64,000 nucleotides of DNA from NCBI RefSeq assembly GCF_020687805.1, contig NZ_JAJEWQ010000005.1, positions 285,366 through 349,365 on the forward strand, given 5' to 3'. The notes under the pieces are model-generated. The model saw nothing but the letters and a program-made list of their open reading frames with translations. It did not search any database and was not told the origin of the DNA. Positions 46,239 through 57,948 of this stretch are shown here, piece by piece (position 1 is the first letter of the stretch; every line of letters begins with the position of its first letter). The DNA comes from Planctobacterium marinum. GTDB lineage: Bacteria; Pseudomonadota; Gammaproteobacteria; Enterobacterales; Alteromonadaceae. The position numbers and the translations under genes are program-made.

Positions 46239-46677
46239 GTAAACCGTCCTTTAATAAAGTCGCAAACCAGTCACCGGCCACTTCTTCGGGAATGGGGTGC
46301 TCCAGGACATCGATACAAAATATCTCGGCTAAGGGGTTTGCATTGCTGCGCTGCATTAAATCATACAAGGTTTTGCCGGCAACACAAAAAGTGTCGTAGC
46401 TGGAATCTCCCAGAGCTATCACGATAAACCGGACCTGGTGCAGATCCAAATCGGGCAGGGCTTTGGCAAAGGCCTGGATATTATCCGGTAAATCACCGGC
46501 GCCATGGGTAGAACTGCAGATGATCCAGGTCCCCTGCAAAGGGATATTGTTTATATCAGGTTGCAGATGTAATTCACTGGGCAGAGACTGCTGCTCCAGT
46601 AATGACTGAATCTGCTCTGCCACATATTCGGTTGCGCCTAACATGGAGCCGGTAATGATCTGAATTTGAGATTGCAT
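46225..46677 (-). CDS. mioC: Flavodoxin-like protein MioC
   Basis: 150-residue FMN-binding flavodoxin fold: GSMLGATEYVAEQI (phosphate loop), CSSTHGAGDLPDN and VIALGDSSYDTFC are the flavin-binding loops. MioC is linked to biotin synthase electron transfer in E. coli and its gene normally lies beside oriC with transcription entering the origin. Here dnaT, dnaC and an accessory island separate it from oriC. Its ATG overlaps the mnmE stop (TAATG), and its end overlaps the dnaT start by 14 bp. Confidence 0.93.
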   Translation of the reverse strand: MQSQIQIITGSMLGATEYVAEQIQSLLEQQSLPSELHLQPDINNIPLQGTWIICSSTHGAGDLPDNIQAFAKALPDLDLHQVRFIVIALGDSSYDTFCVAGKTLYDLMQRSNANPLAEIFCIDVLEHPIPEEVAGDWFATLLKDGLLESN

Positions 46678-48044
46678 TATTTACCAATACAAAAAGAAGA
46701 GAAAATACGGCCCAGCAAATCATCGGAGCTGAATTCGCCGGTGATTTCATTGAGAAACTGCTGTGCGACACGCAACTCTTCGGCTAACAGTTCACCGGCC
46801 CGAAACTCGGTCAGCTGCTCGTAGCCATTGTTAATATGCTCCTGAGCTGCCTGCAGCGCTTTTACGTGTCGGGAGCGGGCACTGAACTGGCCTTCGGTGG
46901 TCTGGTTGTAGCCCATGCATTGCTTCAGGTGTTGCTTTAATTGTTCAATGCCGTCGCCGTTGTTGGCAGACAGAGAGACTATCGGATATTCGCCCTGGTG
47001 AAACCCCGGTGTTTCGCCACTTAAGTCCACCTTGTTTCTGACCAAAGTGATCTTGTTACTATCCGGCAGCTGAGCGTGAAACTCTGGCCAGAGCAAGGCC
47101 GGATCACTGGCATCCGATTCGGTGCTGTCCACCAGAAGCAAAATGCGGTCGGCTTCTTTTATTTCCTGCCAGGCTCGTTCTATTCCAATTTGTTCCACTT
47201 TGTCGGGACTTTCTCTGAGTCCGGCGGTATCGATGATGTGCAGCGGCATGCCATCAATGTGGATATGTTCTCGTAGTACATCACGGGTGGTACCGGCAAT
47301 ATCCGTGACGATAGCAGATTCTTTGCCGGCCAGCTGGTTAAGCAGACTGGATTTACCGGCATTGGGACGACCGGCGATCACCACCTTCATGCCGTCTCTT
47401 AAAATGCTGCCCTGTTTGGCCTGCTCCAGGGTTTGTTGCATTTTGGTTTTCAGGGCATTCACGCCTTCAGTCACTGTGCTGTCTGCCAGAAAATCGATTT
47501 CTTCTTCCGGGAAATCAATGGCAGCTTCAACGTACATGCGCAAATGAATAACCTGTTCCACCAGTTCGTGAATGTGTTTGGAGAACTCGCCCTGCAGGGA
47601 GCGCATTGCACTTTCTACGGCCTGAGCAGAAGAAGCATCAATTATATCTGCGATGGCTTCTGCCTGGGTGAGATCCAGTTTGTCATTTAAAAAGGCTCGT
47701 TGGCTGAATTCGCCTGGATTGGCAAATCGCACACCGTCCATTTTAACGATTTCATCCAGCAACATGGACAACAGTACCTGACCACCGTGACCCTGCAGTT
47801 CTAATACATCTTCACCGGTAAAAGAGTGGGGGGCTTTGAAAAATAGCGCAATGCCCTGATCCAGTACCTGCTGATTACTGTCGTAAAATGGCAGGTATTC
47901 TGCCATTCTGACTTTCGGTACTTTGCCCAGTAACCGGTTGGCTACTTCACTGGCCAGTTTGCCGGATACACGGATGATACCCACACCGCCTTTTCCCGGC
48001 GCGGTAGCTTGCGCAATAATGGTATCCTGGTCACTGGCCAACAT
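46677..48044 (-). CDS. mnmE: tRNA modification GTPase MnmE
   Basis: 455-residue partner of MnmG. An N-terminal folate-binding domain ([21 protein letters not shown]), a helical domain, and an inserted GTPase domain with G1 [13 protein letters not shown] (about 223-235), G3 DTAGLRES and G4 RNKVD. It ends with the conserved C-terminal CIGK, whose cysteine is functionally important. It is translationally coupled to mioC. Confidence 0.98.
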   Translation of the reverse strand: MLASDQDTIIAQATAPGKGGVGIIRVSGKLASEVANRLLGKVPKVRMAEYLPFYDSNQQVLDQGIALFFKAPHSFTGEDVLELQGHGGQVLLSMLLDEIVKMDGVRFANPGEFSQRAFLNDKLDLTQAEAIADIIDASSAQAVESAMRSLQGEFSKHIHELVEQVIHLRMYVEAAIDFPEEEIDFLADSTVTEGVNALKTKMQQTLEQAKQGSILRDGMKVVIAGRPNAGKSSLLNQLAGKESAIVTDIAGTTRDVLREHIHIDGMPLHIIDTAGLRESPDKVEQIGIERAWQEIKEADRILLLVDSTESDASDPALLWPEFHAQLPDSNKITLVRNKVDLSGETPGFHQGEYPIVSLSANNGDGIEQLKQHLKQCMGYNQTTEGQFSARSRHVKALQAAQEHINNGYEQLTEFRAGELLAEELRVAQQFLNEITGEFSSDDLLGRIFSSFCIGK

Positions 48045-48052
48045 AGTCGTGA

Positions 48053-48535
48053 TTAGTCGCGGAAGTTTTTGTACTGAAAGGCTTGTTCTAATTCGGCCCC
48101 TTTGATCAGTGCGATTACCTGTTGCAGATCATCACGTTTTTTACCCGTGACCCGCAATTCTTCGCCCTGGATAGCAGTCTGAACTTTGATTTTGGAATCT
48201 TTGATCAGTTTTACCAGCTTCTTGGCAGTTTCTTTATCAATGCCTTGCTTAAACTCGATGTCCTGCTTACAGGTTTTACCGGTTTTGCTGACATCTTTCA
48301 TGTCCAGAGAGCGTGTATCAATGTTGCGTTTGACACATTTGTCTCTGAGAATACTTTGCATTTGCTGCAGCTGAAAATCACCTTCGGCTGTCATGTTAAC
48401 GATATTTTCGTTACGGTTGAAACTGGCATCGACGCCGCGAAAATCAAAGCGGGTAGAAATTTCACGATTTGCGTTATCAACCGCATTTTGCAATTCGGAT
48501 AATTCGATTTCCGAAACAATGTCAAATGATGGCAT
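48053..48535 (-). CDS. YajQ-family nucleotide-binding protein
   Basis: 160 residues of the YajQ family: [38 protein letters not shown] and [20 protein letters not shown] are the landmark segments; two ferredoxin-like repeats bind nucleotides or RNA. Some homologues bind c-di-GMP, others associate with stress. It sits 8 bp from mnmE and 60 bp from yidC, in the slot where most gammaproteobacteria have yidC directly followed by mnmE. Confidence 0.93.
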   Translation of the reverse strand: MPSFDIVSEIELSELQNAVDNANREISTRFDFRGVDASFNRNENIVNMTAEGDFQLQQMQSILRDKCVKRNIDTRSLDMKDVSKTGKTCKQDIEFKQGIDKETAKKLVKLIKDSKIKVQTAIQGEELRVTGKKRDDLQQVIALIKGAELEQAFQYKNFRD

Positions 48536-48569
48536 GTTGCGTACTCCTTAATGTGTTTGAGGTATCTGA

Positions 48570-48596
48570 AAAGCCCCGCATCTGCAGGGCTTTTGT
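48570..48596 (-). terminator. Candidate terminator after yidC
   Basis: AAGCCC/GGGCTT flanks a 10-nt loop, with four T residues downstream on the minus strand. It overlaps the end of yidC and separates it from yajQ. The T-tract is short. Confidence 0.6.
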
Positions 48597-50242
48597 TAAC
48601 TTACTTTGATACCTTTTTTCTCCATGGCGGCGTATATTAATTTCGCCTGAACCAGGGTAATAACGTTACTGATCAACCAATACAATACCAGTCCCGCCGG
48701 GAACCATAAAAAGAAAATACTCATGGCGACGGGCATCCACTGCATGATTTTCTGTTGCATCGGATCTTGCACTGTGACCGGGTTAAGTTTTTGCAGCAAA
48801 TACATGCTGGCACCGGTGAGCACTGGTAGTACGAAATAGGGATCCATTACCGATAGATCTTCAATCCAGAAAATGAAACCGGCGTGGCGTAATTCTACGG
48901 ATTCCAAAAGTACCCAATATAAGGCCAGGAATATCGGCATTTGCAGTAATAATGGAAAACAGCCGCCCATGGGGTTAGTTTTCTCTTTTTTGTACAACTC
49001 CATCATGCCCTGTGACATTTTCTGGCGGTCATCACCGTAGCGTTCTTTTAAAGCCTGAATTTTGGGTGCCAAAGCGCGCATTTTCGCCATGGATTCATAC
49101 TGAGCTTTGGTCAGCGGGTACATCAAACCTTTGACGATAACCGTAATAATGACGATAGCCGCTCCCCAATTGATAACGATGCCTTGTATAAAGCTCAGTA
49201 AGCTGAATAGCGGCTGTGCCAGCCACCACAAAAAGCCATAATCTACCGTTAGATCCAGTCCACGCGCCAGGTTTGCCAGGGTTTCCTGGTCTTTTGGCCC
49301 GATATACAGGGTACTGTTAACGGTAGTTGAATCACGTGGTGCGACAGTTACCGGTGAGCCGGTATAACCAATCACTGCCTGATTTTGATTTACTACACGG
49401 GAGTAAAGATTAATGGTGTTTTCCTGAGGTGGTACCCAGGATGAAACAAAATAGTGTTCCAACATGGCAACCCAACCACCCAGGGTGGATTCCTTCAGGT
49501 TTTCATCCTCAATATCGGAAAAGTCGTATTTTTTGTAGCGCTCTTCTTCAGTGGAGTAGGCCGCGCCACGGTAGGTGGGCATAAACATGCTGCCGCCTTT
49601 GCGACCGGTAACCTGTTTTAACTGGGCATATTGCTGGAACGTGATATTGCTGTCAGTACTATTGGTTACTTGGTATTCCACATTGATAGCATGGCTGTCA
49701 CGGGTAAAAATAAAAGTTTTGGTGTAGCTGATACCCTCAGCAGAGACAAATGTCAGTGGCACGCGTAAGGTGTCTTCCGTCATGCTGTAACTATCAGCCA
49801 CCGCGTTATAAATGGGTCTGCCCTGAGGATTGGAATCCGGCCCTTGTTTACCCACCAGACCACTTTGTGCCACATAAAGTAAATCACTTGTCGGGCTTAA
49901 AATCTGGATAGGATCGGACTTTTCAATTTCCAGTGGGAATTTTAATAATTTGGCGGAAATAACATCGCCACCCTTGGTGTCAATCAGCACTTCGAAACTG
50001 TCGGTAGTGACGGTGATTATTTTGTTACTGCCGGTTGCTGTAATGGCAGGAGATACCGAACTTTGTCCGGCAGGGACGTCCGCCGAGGCAGTACCGCTTT
50101 GAGCGGCAGGAACAGCATCTGTTGCCTGGACAACTTCAGTTGATGCTACGGGTTTTGGGCCATAGTCTACTTGCCACTGATTCCATAATAAAAAGGAGAC
50201 CAGAGCCAGTCCGATGACGAGAAAGCTGCGTTGAGATTCCAT
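48596..50242 (-). CDS. yidC: Membrane protein insertase YidC
   Basis: Inner-membrane insertase for membrane proteins, including the Fo c and a subunits encoded upstream. The start is ATG 50242 (MESQRSFLVIGLALVSFLLW), giving 548 residues, the length of the E. coli protein; an open frame reaches 50290 but overlaps yidD. There is one N-terminal membrane helix, a large periplasmic domain (about 60-345) and a conserved C-terminal 60-kDa-type core of five helices (INWGAAIVIITVIVKGLMYP, GGCFPLLLQMPIFLALYWVL as landmarks). Confidence 0.97.
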   Translation of the reverse strand: MESQRSFLVIGLALVSFLLWNQWQVDYGPKPVASTEVVQATDAVPAAQSGTASADVPAGQSSVSPAITATGSNKIITVTTDSFEVLIDTKGGDVISAKLLKFPLEIEKSDPIQILSPTSDLLYVAQSGLVGKQGPDSNPQGRPIYNAVADSYSMTEDTLRVPLTFVSAEGISYTKTFIFTRDSHAINVEYQVTNSTDSNITFQQYAQLKQVTGRKGGSMFMPTYRGAAYSTEEERYKKYDFSDIEDENLKESTLGGWVAMLEHYFVSSWVPPQENTINLYSRVVNQNQAVIGYTGSPVTVAPRDSTTVNSTLYIGPKDQETLANLARGLDLTVDYGFLWWLAQPLFSLLSFIQGIVINWGAAIVIITVIVKGLMYPLTKAQYESMAKMRALAPKIQALKERYGDDRQKMSQGMMELYKKEKTNPMGGCFPLLLQMPIFLALYWVLLESVELRHAGFIFWIEDLSVMDPYFVLPVLTGASMYLLQKLNPVTVQDPMQQKIMQWMPVAMSIFFLWFPAGLVLYWLISNVITLVQAKLIYAAMEKKGIKVS

Positions 50243-50249
50243 AATAATA

Positions 50250-50498
50250 TCAGTTCTTTTTAGTTTTTTGCGGAATGGGGTCGAAACCACCGGGATTCAA
50301 TGGATGACACCGGATAATTCTACGAATTGTTAACCAGGAACCTTTCAGGGCTCCATGTTCTTCAATAGCCATAATGCTATACTGAGAACAGGTTGGATGA
50401 AAGCGGCAATTTTGCCCAAGTATGGGCGACATCAGCCTTTGATAAAGTTGTATGAACATGATTAATGCCCGGCGCAACGCTTTATCAACTTTTTCCAT
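50250..50498 (-). CDS. yidD: Membrane protein insertion efficiency factor YidD
   Basis: 82-residue YidD: LYQRLMSPILGQNCRFHPTCSQYS with its conserved cysteines and HPLNPGGFDPIP near the end (motifs given in part). It helps YidC-dependent insertion. The gene overlaps rnpA by 37 bp and is followed 8 bp later by yidC, the standard rpmH-rnpA-yidD-yidC order. Confidence 0.95.
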   Translation of the reverse strand: MEKVDKALRRALIMFIQLYQRLMSPILGQNCRFHPTCSQYSIMAIEEHGALKGSWLTIRRIIRCHPLNPGGFDPIPQKTKKN

Positions 50499-50821
50499 AG
50501 TTTTTCCAGTAACAGGGTTACTTCTTTATTTTCCAGTTCCCCAACGCCAGACTTTGCAATAATAACAATATCTATGTTCGGAAAACGGTGGGCTTGTTGA
50601 CGAAAACTTTCTCTGATCAGGCGTTTGAGTCGGTTTCTGTCGACGGCTTTTTTAACTCTTTTCTTAGGTATAGTGATACCTAATCTGGGATTAGTCAGAT
50701 TGTTTAATCTGGCAAGAGCGGTAATTTGAGGAGAGACTGCTGGGGTAGCGTCTTGAAAGACATGCTCAAAGTGAGCTGGTTTTAACAACCTAAACTCTTT
50801 GGAAAAATCCTGAGAACTCAC
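50462..50821 (-). CDS. rnpA: Ribonuclease P protein component
   Basis: 119-residue protein subunit of RNase P, which matures the 5' ends of tRNAs. The RNR motif AVDRNRLKRLIRESFR (about 60-75) is clear, and the N-terminal FRLLKPAHFEHVF is typical. The start appears to be GTG at 50821 with no obvious ribosome-binding site, so translation is probably coupled to rpmH 20 bp upstream. Confidence 0.95.
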   Translation of the reverse strand: MSSQDFSKEFRLLKPAHFEHVFQDATPAVSPQITALARLNNLTNPRLGITIPKKRVKKAVDRNRLKRLIRESFRQQAHRFPNIDIVIIAKSGVGELENKEVTLLLEKLWKKLIKRCAGH

Positions 50822-50841
50822 TTTGAGATCATATCAAACAC

Positions 50842-50976
50842 TTAAGCTGATAAGCGGGCACGGCCTTTAGCACGACGTGCGGCAAGAACTTTACGTCCAT
50901 TTTTAGTAGCCATACGTGCACGGAATCCATGACTGCGCTTACGCTTCAGATTGCTGGGTTGAAAAGTTCTTTTCAT
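50842..50976 (-). CDS. rpmH: 50S ribosomal protein L34
   Basis: 44-residue L34, very basic: it begins [20 protein letters not shown] and ends [11 protein letters not shown]. It is the first gene of the rpmH-rnpA-yidD-yidC cluster, divergent from dnaA. Length and sequence are standard for gammaproteobacteria. Confidence 0.98.
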   Translation of the reverse strand: MKRTFQPSNLKRKRSHGFRARMATKNGRKVLAARRAKGRARLSA

Positions 50977-51377
50977 CTTAATATCTGCCGCAGTTGGTTG
51001 AAATAAATAGGGTTACCCCCGATTTAAGGACGCGCAATTCTAAAGACTTTAATTGTAAAGATCAACAGAATAACGGCTTTTCTTTTAATAACTGGTGATA
51101 ATCCTATTCTTCAACAAACTTTGGACAAGTTTTGAACCTGATATGCACAGTTTATCCACAGACAGCCCAAATGTACTACTAAATATACCCAGGTTACCGC
51201 TCTGAATCGGGTAATTTGCGGATTGTGCACGGGGCCAGTTTAAAATATCAAAAGTGCGTAAATTCAATCAATTAGCGGGGTAAACAGACAATTTTCTGAA
51301 ATCGAATGTACTTTTAACTCTGGTTATACGATAATTCACAGTCTGCTTAAAATCCCCGAAAATAAAATAAAAGATAC
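50977..51377. promoter_or_regulatory. Divergent rpmH-dnaA control region with a DnaA box
   Basis: 401 bp without a gene. A perfect DnaA box TTATCCACA is at 51152-51160, suggesting autoregulation of dnaA; weaker relatives (TGTGCAC near 51223, AATTCACAG near 51333) are also present. Compared with the cluster at 41030-41640 it has too few boxes to be the main origin. Confidence 0.6.
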
Positions 51378-52787
51378 ATGCAAATTTGGCAAAGTTGTCT
51401 AAAAAGACTTCAGGAAGATTTACCTGCTCAACAATATAGTATGTGGCTCAGGCCGTTGGAACCTGAAGTCGAAGGTAATTGTTTAACATTATTTGCGCCG
51501 AATCGGTTTGTTTTGGATTGGGTCAGGGATAAGTATTTGGGTCAGATTAGCGATCTGATTGCAGAGTTTTCGGATAACAGTCAGCTGACGCTGCGTTTTG
51601 ACGTAATCACTAATCGCAGGCAGCAAACTCCAGCGCCTCAATTGGCGGCAGCGCCGGTGCAATTCGCCACCCCAAGCAAAGCGCCGCAATTCGTAGATTC
51701 ACGTCCTAATAGTAATAACCAGCATTTAACCAAAGCGCCTGAGCCTGAAGTAAAACCAGCCACCCACAAGAGTAATATCAATTTAAACTATCAGTTCGAC
51801 AACTTTGTAGAAGGTAAGAGCAACCAGTTGGCCAGAGCTGCTGCACAGCAGGTGGCGGATAATCCGGGCGGTTCCTACAACCCATTGTTTATTTATGGGG
51901 GCACAGGTCTGGGTAAGACTCACCTGTTACATGCTGTAGGTAACGGTATTCTTAAAAAGAAAAGCAATGCCAATGTGGTTTATATGCATTCTGAGCGTTT
52001 TGTTCAGGATATGGTAAAAGCATTGCAGAACAACGCCATCGAAGAATTTAAACGTTATTACCGGTCAGTAGACGCGTTATTAATAGATGACATTCAGTTT
52101 TTCGCCAATAAAGAGCGATCTCAGGAAGAATTTTTTCACACCTTTAATGCCTTACTTGAGGAAAATCAACAGGTTATATTAACATCAGATCGTTATCCTA
52201 AGGAGATCGACGGAGTTGATGACAGGTTGAAATCGCGTTTTGGTTGGGGACTGACCATTATTATTGAGCCACCCGAATTAGAAACACGGGTGGCAATTTT
52301 AATGAAAAAGGCAGCGGAAAACCGGGTGAACCTGCCAAATGAAGTGGCGTTTTTTATTGCCAAGCGTTTGCGTACTAATGTCCGTGAACTGGAAGGTGCA
52401 TTGAATCGTGTTATTGCAAACGCCAATTTTACCGGAAAGCCTATTACGATTGAATTTGTCCGGGATGCATTAAGAGATTTACTTGCACTTCAAGATAAAC
52501 TTGTAACAATAGACAATATTCAGAAAACCACAGCTGAATACTATAAAATTAAAGTCTCTGATCTGTTGTCTAAGCGTCGAAGTCGCAGTGTGGCCAGACC
52601 CAGACAGATCGCCATGGCACTGGCTAAGGAATTAACTAATCATAGCCTGCCGGAGATTGGAGACGCGTTTGGTGGTAGAGATCATACAACAGTGTTGCAT
52701 GCTTGCCGTAAAGTGAAAGAACTGAAAGACGAAAATCACAATGTGAAAGAAGACTTTCAGAATTTAATTCGAACCTTGTCGTCATAA
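51378..52787 (+). CDS. dnaA: Chromosomal replication initiator DnaA
   Basis: 469-residue AAA+ initiator. Domain I (1-90, [25 protein letters not shown]) interacts with DnaB; domain II is a variable linker; domain III has Walker [14 protein letters not shown] (about 173-185) and Walker [11 protein letters not shown]; domain IV ends with the DnaA-box-binding signature [13 protein letters not shown] (about 434-446). It heads the dnaA-dnaN-recF-gyrB series, with 13 bp to dnaN. Confidence 0.99.
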   Translation: MQIWQSCLKRLQEDLPAQQYSMWLRPLEPEVEGNCLTLFAPNRFVLDWVRDKYLGQISDLIAEFSDNSQLTLRFDVITNRRQQTPAPQLAAAPVQFATPSKAPQFVDSRPNSNNQHLTKAPEPEVKPATHKSNINLNYQFDNFVEGKSNQLARAAAQQVADNPGGSYNPLFIYGGTGLGKTHLLHAVGNGILKKKSNANVVYMHSERFVQDMVKALQNNAIEEFKRYYRSVDALLIDDIQFFANKERSQEEFFHTFNALLEENQQVILTSDRYPKEIDGVDDRLKSRFGWGLTIIIEPPELETRVAILMKKAAENRVNLPNEVAFFIAKRLRTNVRELEGALNRVIANANFTGKPITIEFVRDALRDLLALQDKLVTIDNIQKTTAEYYKIKVSDLLSKRRSRSVARPRQIAMALAKELTNHSLPEIGDAFGGRDHTTVLHACRKVKELKDENHNVKEDFQNLIRTLSS

Positions 52788-52800
52788 AAAGAGAATAAAA

Positions 52801-53904
52801 ATGAGATTTTCGATAGCGCGCGAAGACTTTTTAACTCCATTGCAACTGGTATCCGGTGCGGTAGAAAAAAGACATACACTACCAATTTTGTCCAATGTCC
52901 TGATCAAAGTCGAAAATGGCTCACTGTGGTTAACGGGTACCGACCTTGAAGTGGAGCTCATTTCCAGTACGGCACTTGGCGGTGATTTTGTTGACGGTGA
53001 AGTGACTGTACCAGCCAGAAAGTTATTCGACATCTGTCGAAGCTTATCTTCAGAAGCCTCCATAGAATTCACCGTAGACGGAAACAAGGTATTGGTTAAA
53101 AGTGGCAGAAGCCGCTACACCTTGTCTACGCTGCCCGCAGACGATTATCCCAACCTGGAAGACTGGGAAGGTGAAATTGAATTTGAAATGTCACAGAAGA
53201 ACTTACGTTCTTTAATTGAAAAAACGCACTTCAGTATGGCTCAGCAGGATGTCCGTTATTACCTCAATGGTTTGTCGCTGGAGCTGGAAGGGGACTTGAT
53301 TCGTTCTGTGGCAACAGACGGACATCGTCTGGCTCTGAGCAAGCACACTTTGGAAGGCGCTGCATTTCCTACTAACCAGGTGATTATCCCGAGAAAGGGC
53401 GTGATGGAAATACTTCGCCTGATTGGAGATGAAGATGCTTCGCTGAAAATTCAGATTGGCTCTAATCATATACGCCTATATTCTTCTGATTTTATCTTCA
53501 CCAGTAAACTGGTAGACGGACGTTTTCCTGATTATCGCAGAGTGTTACCCAGAGACGGCGATAAACACATCAAGGCAGACAAAGTACTGTTAAAAGAGGC
53601 ATTAACCAGAGCCTCTATTTTATCGAATGAAAAGTTTCGGGGTATTCGCCTGGACCTGAGCAATAACGAAGTACAAATTACTGCTAACAACCCGGAACAA
53701 GAAGAAGCCGTTGAGATCATTGATGTTGACTATCAAGGAGATAGTTTGGAAATTGGTTTTAATGTTGCCTATTTGATTGATGTTTTGGGGGCAATCGACG
53801 ACGACACCATCAAGTTAACGTTGGCCGATTCCAATAGCAGTGCGCTGATCGAAGCAGAATCGACAGATCAGTGTTTGTATGTAGTTATGCCAATGAGACT
53901 GTAA
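52801..53904 (+). CDS. dnaN: DNA polymerase III beta sliding clamp
   Basis: 367 residues, equal in size to other gammaproteobacterial clamps (E. coli 366). Three clamp domains are recognisable, from MRFSIAREDFLTPLQLVSGA through LPADDYPN and GRFPDYRRVLP to the C-terminal YVVMPMRL that forms part of the partner-binding pocket. It is co-oriented with dnaA and recF (10 bp). Confidence 0.99.
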   Translation: MRFSIAREDFLTPLQLVSGAVEKRHTLPILSNVLIKVENGSLWLTGTDLEVELISSTALGGDFVDGEVTVPARKLFDICRSLSSEASIEFTVDGNKVLVKSGRSRYTLSTLPADDYPNLEDWEGEIEFEMSQKNLRSLIEKTHFSMAQQDVRYYLNGLSLELEGDLIRSVATDGHRLALSKHTLEGAAFPTNQVIIPRKGVMEILRLIGDEDASLKIQIGSNHIRLYSSDFIFTSKLVDGRFPDYRRVLPRDGDKHIKADKVLLKEALTRASILSNEKFRGIRLDLSNNEVQITANNPEQEEAVEIIDVDYQGDSLEIGFNVAYLIDVLGAIDDDTIKLTLADSNSSALIEAESTDQCLYVVMPMRL

Positions 53905-53914
53905 ACTAAACAGT

Positions 53915-57452
<3,538 letters not shown>

Positions 57453-57464
57453 TGATTAAAGACC

Positions 57465-57493
57465 AAAAAAAAGCTCCTTTCGGAGCTTTTTTT
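57465..57493. terminator. Bidirectional terminator between gyrB and the lipoprotein gene
   Basis: AAAGCTCC/GGAGCTTT with a TTTC loop is flanked by an A-run on the left and a T-run on the right, so it can end transcripts from both converging genes. It touches the lipoprotein stop codon. Confidence 0.88.
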
Positions 57494-57944
57494 ATAACTT
57501 TAAAACAGTGACTTTTGGATCCAGCCAGCTATTAAAATCGATTTGAAAAATATACTTTCCTGATTCCTCGGGAGTAAATACAAAGTTATCAACGGGTGTA
57601 TCGCAATTGGCGCTAACCGTCAAATTCACCTTCAGATTTTCATCACTGTTCTTGTTCTTGTAACCACAACTTAATCCAGACGTCCAATTTTTGTCTGCAA
57701 ATTTAAAGTCATAAGGCTGACCATCGGCTACCAAATCTACTATGACCCGGTAAACATGCTCCTGCACTTCAGTGACACGATAGGCTTCATCAGCTTCCCA
57801 CCAGGTAAAACTGCCCCGCAAGTAGAGCTGACTATAATCTGGCTTATCGCCTGACAAATTGTCAACAAATGTCTTGGTGCTGGTACAGCCAAACATTAGT
57901 AAACTGAGGGCAGCAATCCGGGAAATGTTAAATAACGTTTTCAA
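57492..57944 (-). CDS. Lipoprotein with a possible carbohydrate-binding-like domain
   Basis: 150 residues with a lipobox LMFGC (C20), so it is exported and lipidated; the residue after the cysteine is Thr, which favours the outer membrane. The mature part has beta-sandwich features, YLRGSFTWWEADEAYRV, VIVDLVADGQPYDFKFADK and FQIDFNSWLDPKVTVL, reminiscent of the immunoglobulin-like modules of pullulanases and starch-binding proteins. Two cysteines, C93 and C114, may pair. It is located between gyrB and glyS, 4 bp after the glyS stop, so it is co-transcribed with glyQS. The function is unknown. Confidence 0.75.
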   Translation of the reverse strand: MKTLFNISRIAALSLLMFGCTSTKTFVDNLSGDKPDYSQLYLRGSFTWWEADEAYRVTEVQEHVYRVIVDLVADGQPYDFKFADKNWTSGLSCGYKNKNSDENLKVNLTVSANCDTPVDNFVFTPEESGKYIFQIDFNSWLDPKVTVLKL

Positions 57945-57948
57945 AAAC

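Noticed and set aside
50977-51377. The rpmH-dnaA gap as the main replication origin
   Set aside because: Only one perfect DnaA box and no unwinding-type 13-mer; the cluster beside mnmG is far stronger.
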